A stretch of DNA of 64,000 bases from Rhodovulum bhavnagarense (GTDB taxonomy: Bacteria > Pseudomonadota > Alphaproteobacteria > Rhodobacterales > Rhodobacteraceae): contig NZ_SLXU01000001.1 in the NCBI RefSeq assembly GCF_004343505.1, positions 675,701 to 739,700 on the forward strand, in the 5' to 3' direction. A model generated the notes under the pieces. That model was not told where the DNA came from. It saw only the letters and a program-made list of their open reading frames with translations, and ran no database searches. A program made the position numbers and the translations under genes. The first letter of the stretch is position 1, and each line of letters begins with the position of its first letter. Shown in pieces: positions 56,575 to 64,000 of this stretch.

Positions 56575-58464
56575 TCACTGATCGGCCTTTGGAACGCCCC
56601 AGTGTCTAATGATTACATCGCCAATTGTTTCTGCTCTAGCTTCAATACTCTTTTCACCCCAAGTCTCGACCTTCGCGACCATCCTGTTCAGGGCAAGCAG
56701 AGAACCGGATAGCTTTTCTCGCTTGGTGGTCCAACCAGCGTTGCTCAAACTTGGGTTCAGTGCGCCCGTAATTAGCGTAAGGTTGCCAATGGTATCGACA
56801 GCCCGTGCGCGAGCTTCGACCAAAGCCTTCATACCGTCATCCATTGGAACGCCCGCCATCATTGCCTCAAAACTCGACTCATGCGAGGCGACCCTGTCGT
56901 CACTCAACGGCCAGTTTTCGGCCCATTTTCGTGGCATCACATGTTCGATTGTCAAGTTTGACGTCGACACTGTAACTTCGTCGAATTTGTCGCGAAGATC
57001 GTATTCTACGTTTTGAAGTATAAAGCGGAGGCGTGGTGTAGGTATTACTCCGTACGCTTTCCGACGCAGAACAGCTTCCTTCACCTGAGCATCAGTTGGC
57101 ATCTTTGATATGTCGCCCGTCATCGACATCATGTGCTTGCTAAAAGCGTCGTAAGTGTCGGTTGCTGATTTTGCGGCGCGGATGAAGCTTGTTGTAACCT
57201 TGTTGTAGTTCTTCGTTGTCAAGCCACAAAGTTCGCGGCGAACCAAATAGCTTTCCAAGAGCTTTAGTATTTGAGACTTCTCATGTTCGTCCGATACGTA
57301 GCTGAGTATCCAAAGCACAAAGGGATGGAACGTCGATAAATCCCATACCCTCAGCACGTTAGTGATTTGACCAACGGTCGTATCTTCCTTGGCATCTTCA
57401 AGGAGCCTGTAATTCTTCGCATGACGTATCAGTACATCAAGTTCTTCGGCTACAGTCGTAAACGCGCGGTCGCGCGCATAGTGCTGATACTCAGTCGCAA
57501 TTTTGCCAATGTTGGCGTCCCTTGCCGTCTCAGCAACGACGGTGTGCGCGATTAGGTGATCCGCACGCGCCCGCTTCAGGCGGCCTTGTCGCACTTCATC
57601 GGTCCAAAACGGTTCCTCGAACAGCTTCCACCGACCATCGAAAAGCTTTTCGTCATCCTCACCTAGTTTCCGGGCGCGGTGGAAGATGCTGTTGCGGATC
57701 AAGTCAAAGGGTGCCAATGGCTTACCCAGTCCGTTGAGCGAAGCAAAGATTTCCTGCGCATCGTCATTTTCGTCCAACTGAATGACGACGATCTGAAAAC
57801 CCGCTAGAAAACCCTCAAGGAGTGCACTTAGCACGGCTTCCCGTTCATCGCCCAACTCTACGCGGTCGTCCACAAATGTAGAGATATCCGTATAAAGCTG
57901 ATGGTAGGCGCGGAGAAGTTTCGGCGTGCCGCCTTTCTTGATGCGCCCCGTGCCATGAAAATAGCTTGGGGTGAATGAGGAAACAACTTCTGCATATTCC
58001 TCAGTTGCTATCTTCTGAAACAGTTGACGGTCATAGGATGAAGGCCATAGCTTGAATTTTTCCTTCTCAACATCTTTCATGCCTTTGTTTTCATCGTTGA
58101 AAAGGTATGTGCTTGTCACTTCGACAAGGTGTTTTATTCCAATTTTGCGCGCCACTTCGCGAATAGCAACTAGCACAATCTGGAAGGTGGTAATTCTCTG
58201 CTGTCCATCAACAAGAAAACGAACAGGTACGGCACCGAAGGCCTGCTTTGTGGGTTCTGAATAGATGATTGCACCAAAATAGTGGGGGAGCGGCGTACGG
58301 TCCTCATCCAGCCTTTCAGTAGCTTTATCGCGCAGATCATCCCACAATTTTGGAATTTGCTTGTCTGCGTCGGTCTCCCACTCATAGTGACGCTGGTAGA
58401 CAGGCACGACCCATTGTTGCCGCTGCCCAAGTACGAAGTTTAGATCATGCGCCTTGGCATCCAT
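56575..58464 (-). CDS. DUF262/DUF1524 GmrSD-like restriction nuclease
   Basis: A 629-residue fusion of the DUF262 and DUF1524 families, as in GmrSD-type modification-dependent nucleases that cut DNA with modified bases. The N-terminal domain has VPVYQRHYEW and FLVDGQQRITTF (residues 83-94), and a later block IFASLNGLGKPLAPFDLIRN. The C-terminus has the HNH motif LTIEHVMPRKW (Glu507, His508) followed by GNLTLITGALNPSLSN. I chose the ATG at 58464, which has AAGGA at a good distance; ATG 58512 has a poor one. It is the last gene of the minus-strand operon, after the specificity subunit. Target and modification are unknown. Confidence 0.85.
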   Translation of the reverse strand: MDAKAHDLNFVLGQRQQWVVPVYQRHYEWETDADKQIPKLWDDLRDKATERLDEDRTPLPHYFGAIIYSEPTKQAFGAVPVRFLVDGQQRITTFQIVLVAIREVARKIGIKHLVEVTSTYLFNDENKGMKDVEKEKFKLWPSSYDRQLFQKIATEEYAEVVSSFTPSYFHGTGRIKKGGTPKLLRAYHQLYTDISTFVDDRVELGDEREAVLSALLEGFLAGFQIVVIQLDENDDAQEIFASLNGLGKPLAPFDLIRNSIFHRARKLGEDDEKLFDGRWKLFEEPFWTDEVRQGRLKRARADHLIAHTVVAETARDANIGKIATEYQHYARDRAFTTVAEELDVLIRHAKNYRLLEDAKEDTTVGQITNVLRVWDLSTFHPFVLWILSYVSDEHEKSQILKLLESYLVRRELCGLTTKNYNKVTTSFIRAAKSATDTYDAFSKHMMSMTGDISKMPTDAQVKEAVLRRKAYGVIPTPRLRFILQNVEYDLRDKFDEVTVSTSNLTIEHVMPRKWAENWPLSDDRVASHESSFEAMMAGVPMDDGMKALVEARARAVDTIGNLTLITGALNPSLSNAGWTTKREKLSGSLLALNRMVAKVETWGEKSIEARAETIGDVIIRHWGVPKADQ

Positions 58465-58530
58465 CACATAAATTTCCTTGCAATGCGTTTTATCTCGGCC
58501 CGGTTCATCCATTCCTGTGGGAAAGAGCGA

Positions 58531-59943
58531 TTAGCTTGTCCCCTCTGCGGCGTCAAGGAAGGCCAGCGCGGCGGGTTCGCCGTCGTCAATGGCGATCTCG
58601 ACGGCGCGCTTGGCGGCTTCGAGAAGGTCTTGCGCGCGCCGTTCCTGATTGAAGGCCGAAAGCACAGCATCGCGAACATCTATCTGCACATGATCGGGTG
58701 CATCCCAGAACACGATTTTTGCGATGTCATTCGGATAAAGTTCGATCTGACCTGATGACCCCTTGATGTGACGCTCGATTTGCAACTGGCCAAGCAAGCT
58801 ATTCAGGAACACGGCCAGATAGATCGGATCGACGCGAGAAGTTCGCAGGACGGTTACGTGGTTGTCGGGCAACGCGTTTTGCTCATGCAAAAAGGCCGCT
58901 GCGCGCCCGATAGTTCCAACGCCCGTTCCATTGACCAGAACATCGCCTTTTTCGATGACTACGGGCGCGCCTGCCTCCACTGCCCGGCGATTGTCATCGT
59001 CTAGCAGCACCTTATTGGTGCGGACGTGCTTGGAGTTGATGACGGGCAACCCCTCGTCCGAATAGTCCGGCTGTCGCCCCCGACTGTTGATATCGAGGAT
59101 CGCGCCTAGCTTCACAGCCCCACCAGTTGCCAACAAGCGTTGTTCAACTTCCGCGAACAAGGGGCGGAAATACTGCGCGTCCCAGCGCCCGGCAGCGAAG
59201 GCGTCGCTGGCGTGGGCGGTGAAGCTGAGCGGTTCCGGCGGCGTCCAGTCCGCCAGCCCCAGCGCCTTGAGAAGGCAATCTTCCGCACTCTCGATTTGCC
59301 TTCCCGCTTCATCCGCGCGCCGATAAGCTGAGTTTATCAGTGAAGCAACGCGGTTGCAGAGTTGGTCTGAGCCAAGGAACATTGGCAGGTCGCGAACCAG
59401 CGTTATCGTCAAGTGCGGTTGGGCAGTTTGAGAACTCGAACGGGTCAGAAGCCTCCTGAATAATTCGGTCCCGAAGAACGCAAAGAGAGAAAGCCTCCTT
59501 GGTTCTGGCAATCTTGATGTATCCAAAAAAATGAGGTCACGACTTACTGCGCCTATAGCCCGAACATAACCAGTTCGATCAATCGCACCTCCCTTTGTCA
59601 GAAGAATATCGCCGGGGCTTACCATTTTCAATGTCGGGAAACGGTCGCAAAGCTCTGCTGGGATGCGAAGTGCCCGCTCGCTGTCAATCATGCCATCGAC
59701 ATCCCCAACGCGATAAAACGGAAGGTCTCCCGTTTCGTAGTATTCCTCAATACTTGGATAAAATGCGCTTGCATCGACGCTTATCGAGAGGTCCGCACAT
59801 GTAACGAACTGCGACGCTCTTTCTGAAATGCTTTGCTGATCTAGCAAATACTGCTTTCTAAAATACTCAGGATCGAGCCTGCGCGTGCTCGCGCTGGCCA
59901 TCGCAGACATTTTTGACACAATAGAGGCTTCCAGCCCCTCCAA
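58531..59943 (-). CDS. hsdS: restriction-modification specificity subunit
   Basis: About 470 residues with two target-recognition halves, one at 1-200 and one at about 245-440. Each carries the TRD-like layout with PGDILLTKGGAIDRTGYVRAI in the first and EKGDVLVNGTGVGTIGRAAAF in the second, and a coiled-coil helix between them (RRADEAGRQIESAEDCLLKAL). It should read a split DNA site for the methylase upstream. The listed start is a TTG at 59943. The frame stays open and protein-like for 17 more codons to an ATT at 59994, so the real N-terminus may lie there. It precedes the DUF262 gene. Confidence 0.78.
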   Translation of the reverse strand: MEGLEASIVSKMSAMASASTRRLDPEYFRKQYLLDQQSISERASQFVTCADLSISVDASAFYPSIEEYYETGDLPFYRVGDVDGMIDSERALRIPAELCDRFPTLKMVSPGDILLTKGGAIDRTGYVRAIGAVSRDLIFLDTSRLPEPRRLSLFAFFGTELFRRLLTRSSSQTAQPHLTITLVRDLPMFLGSDQLCNRVASLINSAYRRADEAGRQIESAEDCLLKALGLADWTPPEPLSFTAHASDAFAAGRWDAQYFRPLFAEVEQRLLATGGAVKLGAILDINSRGRQPDYSDEGLPVINSKHVRTNKVLLDDDNRRAVEAGAPVVIEKGDVLVNGTGVGTIGRAAAFLHEQNALPDNHVTVLRTSRVDPIYLAVFLNSLLGQLQIERHIKGSSGQIELYPNDIAKIVFWDAPDHVQIDVRDAVLSAFNQERRAQDLLEAAKRAVEIAIDDGEPAALAFLDAAEGTS

Positions 59944-60028
59944 CAGTGCGCTCAGATGGTCACTGTCGAAGGGGCGTAGCGAAAAAAACTTAATTGCTCC
60001 TGCGCCGCGAATTCCTGAAAGGCTTCGG

Positions 60029-61978
60029 CTATCCCGTCCCCGTCAGCCCTTCGTGGTTGTAGAGGTCATGGGCGACGATGAAGTGCCCGTGCGTGTCACG
60101 CATCAGGGTTCCGTCGTCACGGCGCACATAGACCTTTTCGCCCGAGTTGTTGACGCTCTCCACCTGTTGCGTGGCGAAGAAGATGTTGTAGTCCTCCACC
60201 TTGGGGCACAGCGGCCCGGCGGCGGGGTCGTCGTTCCACTTCTGCACGAACAGCACGCTGGTCTTGGTGCCGGTGTGCGGCTTGAAGGTGTTCGGGTGCA
60301 GCCCCACCACGGCAAGGATGCGGCAGCGTTCCATAATGAACTCGCGCACCCGCTGGTCGGACGAGTTGTTGAACCGCCCCTGCGGCAGCACCACGGCCAT
60401 GCGCCCGCCGGGCTTCAGGAAGTCCAGATTGCGTTCGATGAACAGCAGGTCGCGGCCCACGGCGCGTTCCAGCTTGCCGTCCTTCTTGTGGGCCAGGTCA
60501 TAGGGCGACAGCATGTCGGACTGCTTGATGTCGCCCGCGAAGGGTGGGTTGGCCATCAGCACGTCGAAGCTGAACTGGCGATAGTCCGCGTTCTTGGTGC
60601 CGGTTCGCAGTCTGCGCAACCGTCGCCAGCCGTCACCGTAGGTGTCGGCCCATTCGTCCTGCTTCACCGTCTCGTCCCACTTGGTCCAGTCGAGGGTGTT
60701 CAGGTGCAGCACGTTGGTTTCGCCGTCGCCCGCGATCAGGTTGAGGCAGCGGGACACGCGGACGGACTTTTCGTCGAAGTCCACGGCGAACACCTTGTCG
60801 CGCACATAGTCTTCGCAGCGCGGCGGCTTCTGGTCCATCGTGAACAGGTGGCTTTCCTGTAGCCCCATGTTTGCGATGATCGCGCGCCAGACATGGAACA
60901 TGGTGTGCACGGTGAAGCCCGCTGACCCGCAAGCCGTGTCGATCACCGTTTCATGCTCTTGCGGGTTGAGCATCTTCACGCACATGTCGATCACCCAGCG
61001 CGGGGTGAAATACTGGCCCTTCTCGCCCTTCGATGATTTGTTGACGAGGTATTCGAATGCGTCGTCGATCACGTCGAGGTTGGAGTTGAACAGCTTCCAT
61101 TCTTCCAGCGACCCGACGCAGACTTGCAGGTGATCGGGTGAAAGGCGGATGCGTTCGTCTTCGAGGAACACACCCGGCCATTTCTTCTTCGCCTCGTCGA
61201 ACAAGTCCTGAATGGCGCGCTTGAGTTGCGCGGCGGTGTTGGTGTTGCGGAAGCGCAGGAACGGATGCTGGCCCCGGTGCGTGGCCATCTCGTCATAGAG
61301 TTTGGTGAATATCAGCTTGAACACTTCTTCGAACACATCGACGCCAGCGTTGGCCAGCACCTCGTTTTCCATGTCCACGATCAACTCGCGCAGGGACCGG
61401 GCCTTTGAGCCTTCGCGTTCCCGCTCGTTCTCCTTGTCGATAAGGGTCTGAATGGTCCACGGCTGATCGACGATATCTTCAATCGTCTGGTTCGCCCGTG
61501 GCAGGTGATGAATGGGGACGAAGTAATTCGGGTTCTTGCGGTGCCAGACTTCGGCCAGAATGCCGTTGCTCCACACCGCCAAGGGTGCGCCCGTCGCGTG
61601 GGTGTAGGACCGCAGTTGTTCCTTGCCGTCCCGAAGTTTGCCCTGCTTCACCTCAATGATGATGTAGGGCACGGTCGGTCGGTCTGCGTCGAACACGACA
61701 ATATCGGCGCGCTTGGAACTGTCGCGCCCGAACGTGATCGGGTATTCAACCTGAATGCGCGAGGCGGGATAGCCGAACTGTTCAATCAACCGCGCCAGCC
61801 AAAGCTGCCGGGTGCGTTCCTCGGGCTTTAGCTGCACTTCCTTGTTGCGGACAAGGCATGTTGCATAGACGGCGGGCTTGCCCCTCACGTCCCGCTCGAA
61901 AGTCCGCTCGTCCAAAGCCCGGTTTTCGTCTTCGGAGAAAAGAACGAATTGGCTGAATTCATTCGTGATCTTGTTCAT
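60029..61978 (-). CDS. type I-like methylase fused to an HsdR N-terminal nuclease domain
   Basis: A 649-residue enzyme. Residues about 60-130 form a PD-(D/E)xK nuclease of the HsdR-N type: Asp92 in RADIVVFD, then Glu109 and Lys111 in IIIEVKQG. Then comes an N6-adenine methylase: SAM motif I DTACGSAGF (near residue 346) and the catalytic NPPFAG (near 476). The helicase translocase of HsdR is absent. Nuclease and methylase in one chain with a separate specificity subunit resembles type IIB/IIG (BcgI-like) systems, not a standard type I. ATG 61978 follows a GGCGAG stretch. It heads the minus-strand operon. Confidence 0.88.
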   Translation of the reverse strand: MNKITNEFSQFVLFSEDENRALDERTFERDVRGKPAVYATCLVRNKEVQLKPEERTRQLWLARLIEQFGYPASRIQVEYPITFGRDSSKRADIVVFDADRPTVPYIIIEVKQGKLRDGKEQLRSYTHATGAPLAVWSNGILAEVWHRKNPNYFVPIHHLPRANQTIEDIVDQPWTIQTLIDKENEREREGSKARSLRELIVDMENEVLANAGVDVFEEVFKLIFTKLYDEMATHRGQHPFLRFRNTNTAAQLKRAIQDLFDEAKKKWPGVFLEDERIRLSPDHLQVCVGSLEEWKLFNSNLDVIDDAFEYLVNKSSKGEKGQYFTPRWVIDMCVKMLNPQEHETVIDTACGSAGFTVHTMFHVWRAIIANMGLQESHLFTMDQKPPRCEDYVRDKVFAVDFDEKSVRVSRCLNLIAGDGETNVLHLNTLDWTKWDETVKQDEWADTYGDGWRRLRRLRTGTKNADYRQFSFDVLMANPPFAGDIKQSDMLSPYDLAHKKDGKLERAVGRDLLFIERNLDFLKPGGRMAVVLPQGRFNNSSDQRVREFIMERCRILAVVGLHPNTFKPHTGTKTSVLFVQKWNDDPAAGPLCPKVEDYNIFFATQQVESVNNSGEKVYVRRDDGTLMRDTHGHFIVAHDLYNHEGLTGTG

Positions 61979-62383
61979 GTCGCTCGCCCCGGTCCTTGGT
62001 CGCGCGCTCTATCGGGCTGCGCTGTCGATAACGTTTTGTTCTTCTTAGCGTTCGGGGCGCAGGACGCACAAGCGGGAAGGTCGGGAGCGGTCGAGCCGCT
62101 GCGCGGGGCCAAGGGGTCGGATCGGGGCAAGGTCGCCACAGAAATTTCCGACGAAATTTTTCGCGCGGGCACCTATGTCCGGGTCGCGCGGAAGGCCCCC
62201 CATACCCCCCTCCCGGTCACACCACGGTCACACCGGCAGTGTGACAGGCGCGAACCGAAGCCGTTGACCGTGTGACCGCCAGCCGATACACAGGAACGGT
62301 AACAGGTTGATGGACGGACGTTTTTCGAAGTCGGGACGCACTTCCTAGCCAAGGTCGCAGCAGGGCGAAAAGCCGCTCTGGGC
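61979..62383. other. non-coding right part of the island
   Basis: About 400 bases between the methylase start and the right attachment copy. No gene is supported. It holds the promoter of the minus-strand operon and the GTGTGAC cluster listed separately. Confidence 0.55.
62214..62278. repeat. cluster of four GTGTGAC half-sites near the right end
   Basis: CGGTCACAC occurs at 62214-62222 and 62226-62234. Its reverse form GTGTGAC occurs at 62240-62246 and again at 62270-62278 (as GTGTGACCG). GTCAC half-sites also occur near the left end (about 52281-52306). Such repeats flanking both ends fit arm-type binding sites for the integrase. Confidence 0.45.
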
Positions 62384-62431
62384 GCCCTCCGAAGGCAGAG
62401 GTCACAGGTTCGAATCCTGTCGGGTGCGCCA
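62384..62431 (+). repeat. right attachment site: displaced tRNA-Arg 3' end
   Basis: A 48-base copy of the tRNA 3' half, 45 of 48 identical to 52165-52212. The differences are one C-to-T change and a paired change in the T-stem (AGAGG/CCTCT in the tRNA, ACAGG/CCTGT here), so both versions still pair. This copy was probably the original host 3' end. It cannot form a full tRNA by itself. Confidence 0.85.
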
Positions 62432-62583
62432 ATAATTTCAAAGACTTAGGTGGATCGTCTGGCTTGTCGTCGCAGTGCAGGAAGCACATAGGAAGCACGG
62501 CGTAGGTAATCTGAGGTCACTTCCGGTCGATTCCGTGGGGCCGCTGCGCGTCTAAGACAGATAGAGATAGAGATACCAAGAGA

Positions 62584-62651
62584 GCTTGTTTTCCTCGGAG
62601 CCGCCTTCGCGCCCCCATAGCGAGAAGAAGGCGGCTCCGAGGGGAACAAGC
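62584..62651. repeat. 25-base-arm imperfect hairpin
   Basis: The left arm (62584-62608, GCTTGTTTTCCTCGGAGCCG...) and the right arm (62627-62651) match over 23 of 25 positions, with an 18-base loop. It follows an AGATAGAGATAGAGAT microrepeat and lies just past the stop of the minus-strand ATPase fragment. It is too long for a normal terminator and could be an attenuator, a small RNA or the relic of a mobile element. Confidence 0.65.
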
Positions 62652-62676
62652 GGGTTTTCCTTGGTGAGCAAGAGCA

Positions 62677-63595
62677 TCAAGTGCCGCAGGCCACCACCAG
62701 TTCGTTGTGAAGCTGGGCCAAGTGTTCAGCGGACATGTCAAGGATGGGCTCGTACATGAACGAATTCAGGTGAATGTTCTCCGGTGTCATCAAGTTTACC
62801 CTGTCCATGAGCGCAACCATTGGCGCGTAGGCAGGATCGTTTCCGACAAGTTCCTTTAGTCTTCGAAGCAACTGGGCCGTTTGATTTTTTGTGATGCCAT
62901 TTGCAAACGCTTCATCGTTGATGATCTTAATCATCTTTGCTTCTGCGATCAGGCGAATCGCTATTGACAGAACGACTTTCTTTTCAAGGTCGAGTGCAAT
63001 TTCTCCTGCCTCAGAGATTTTTTTGGCAGTATCGAGCAAGAGTGGAATCACGGCGCTATCCAGCGCCAACTCCGTTGCAAACTCTTGTCCGTTAAGCACA
63101 TTCTTGTAGATGTCAAAAAGGTTCGAAATCGTGATCGCATCGCTATCCGCTTTACGATGCAAGAGACTAGTAAGCCTTCCCGACTCTTCCTCGAAACCGC
63201 AATAGTCCGCTAAGTTTCTCACGAATGGGATCATGGCCAAAAGCGCGTCTGTCTTATCTGCTGTGTTCGCGATTGCCTTCCATTTCTCAAAGGGATCGCG
63301 ATACATTTTCTCACTGGACAGCTCGATTTTCTCAGATGTCTTCGAGATATGAAAATTGGCCCCACCCAAATCCAGTCGCTTCCAAACGGTTCTGTAGAAA
63401 TCATAGTTATGCGTAAGAATTATTTGCCGAAAGTTCGGCTCGATCAATATGTCACTCAGGTATTCAACGATGGCGTATTTGTTCTTGTAGTCAAACGAGT
63501 CGGCAATATCGTCAACGATGAAGAGTGTGGGCACAGCATCGCTTTTGCGTGCCTCGACCTCGAAATGGACCTGCATCGGTTTCGTTCCGATCTTT
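62677..63595 (-). pseudogene. C-terminal fragment of an SMC/RecN-like P-loop ATPase, cut by an IS element
   Basis: About 305 residues remain. They carry a Walker B, PTLFIVDDIADSFD, and a His-containing sensor, IILTHNYDFYRTV, typical of AAA_13-like (RloC/SMC type) ATPases. The Walker A half is not in the window. At 63595 the protein-like sequence stops and the IS3-type element begins on the other strand, so insertion cut the gene. What follows is a helical C-terminal domain of unknown role. Proteins of this type often act in phage defence or DNA repair, but this copy is probably dead. Confidence 0.75.
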
Positions 63596-63628
63596 TGAGA
63601 GCGATACTCGCCATCGAGGAGACCGGAT

Positions 63629-63904
63629 ATGGCAGCGATACACAGCGACGAGTTCAAGCGGGATGCGGTTCGCATTGCGCTCACCAGTGGCCTGACACGG
63701 CGTCAGGTTGCGTCTGATTTGGGGATCGGGCTTTCGACGCTCGGCAAGTGGGTTCGGGCGGTTTCGGAGGAAGCCAAGGTGCCCGCGCAGGATGCCGAGC
63801 TTCTGCGCGAGAACGAACGGCTTCGACGTGAGAACCGCATTCTCCGGGAGGAGAGGGAGGTGCTAAAAAACCGTTCCGGGCCGCAGCCCGCCTGTGCGCG
63901 GTAG
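63629..63904 (+). CDS. IS3-family transposase OrfA
   Basis: A 91-residue OrfA with the helix-turn-helix HSDEFKRDAVRIALTSGLTRRQVASDLGIGLSTLGKWV and a leucine-zipper-like end (AELLRENERLRRENRILREEREVL). A GAGGAGA ribosome site precedes ATG 63629. The last residues (KNRSGPQPACAR) depart from the usual end after a run of A (CTAAAAAACC), the kind of site used for frameshifting into OrfB in this family. No OrfB core is seen in the remaining 96 bases, so the copy is partial or damaged. Confidence 0.85.
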   Translation: MAAIHSDEFKRDAVRIALTSGLTRRQVASDLGIGLSTLGKWVRAVSEEAKVPAQDAELLRENERLRRENRILREEREVLKNRSGPQPACAR

Positions 63905-64000
63905 TAACAGCTTGTGCTATGTTGCACCGGAAGGGCAGTTGCCGATCGCTTATTGGTGGGCTGGACCCCGTTAAAAAACGTGGCACATGGGCTGATGCGC
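63905..64000. other. last bases of the window: unassigned mobile-element sequence
   Basis: No gene can be supported in these 96 bases. OrfB of the IS element would be expected here but is not readable on the plus strand. The sequence may belong to a second element joined to the IS3 copy. Confidence 0.4.

Larger units (their letters stand above)
63596..64000 (+). mobile_element. IS3-family insertion sequence (right end outside or damaged)
   Basis: The element begins close to 63596 with TGAGAGCG and carries an IS3-type OrfA. After about 63870 the second frame (the DDE transposase) is not readable in the expected phase, so the copy may be truncated or rearranged. The right end is not visible in the window. 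Confidence 0.6.

Noticed and set aside
62217..62498. Open frame on the minus strand containing LAHPTGFEPVTSAFGG
   Set aside because: This is the known false peptide made by reading the antisense of a tRNA 3' end. It covers the right attachment copy and has no other support.

Overview
The window reads as chromosome of a GC-rich alphaproteobacterium of the order Rhodobacterales (Roseobacter/Rhodobacter relatives). This rests on the cckA-recA-alaS gene order, an IscR without the usual cysteine triad followed by an iscS-sufB-sufC-sufD-sufS series, the eukaryote-like NADP isocitrate dehydrogenase, and the codon use. No species can be named from sequence alone.

Layout. (1) 1-2743: the end of a dTDP-L-rhamnose operon (rfbB, cut by the window edge, then rfbD and rfbA, tightly overlapped). 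(2) 3169-3402: a small exported EF-hand protein. (3) 3674-30370: an unusual lipid/polyketide-type biosynthetic cluster. It holds a TPR protein, two alkaline-phosphatase-superfamily enzymes, three related sulfotransferases, two related propeller-like proteins, a lipoprotein esterase, a fused M50-like/HlyD membrane protein on the opposite strand, a 2677-residue synthase, a second KS-AT-phosphopantetheinyl transferase protein, a free acyl carrier protein and an alpha/beta hydrolase. Many genes overlap by four bases, so they are probably made together. The likely product is an iteratively built acyl or polyketide chain that is loaded on ACPs, reduced, released, then sulfated and/or phospho-modified and possibly exported. 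The product itself cannot be told from the sequence.

(4) 30444-38368: housekeeping genes (RsmB-type rRNA methyltransferase, CckA kinase, RecA, AlaRS, a DUF1330 protein). (5) 38461-43682, minus strand: typA, an SMR transporter, a YitT-like membrane protein, icd, a small helical protein and an alpha/beta hydrolase. (6) 43837-51979: the iron-sulfur assembly region, iscR, a NifS-type desulfurase, sufB, two small proteins, sufC, sufD, two YIP1-like membrane proteins and sufS.

(7) 52136-62431: an integrated island in a tRNA-Arg(CCG) gene. A tyrosine integrase sits next to the tRNA, and a 48-bp copy of the tRNA 3' end closes the far side. The island carries a P-loop helicase-like protein and an HNH nuclease on the plus strand. 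On the minus strand is a defence-type operon: a nuclease-methylase fusion, a specificity subunit and a DUF262/DUF1524 GmrSD-like nuclease. (8) 62432-64000: another mobile patch with a long hairpin and a P-loop ATPase fragment cut by an IS3-type element that runs to the window end.
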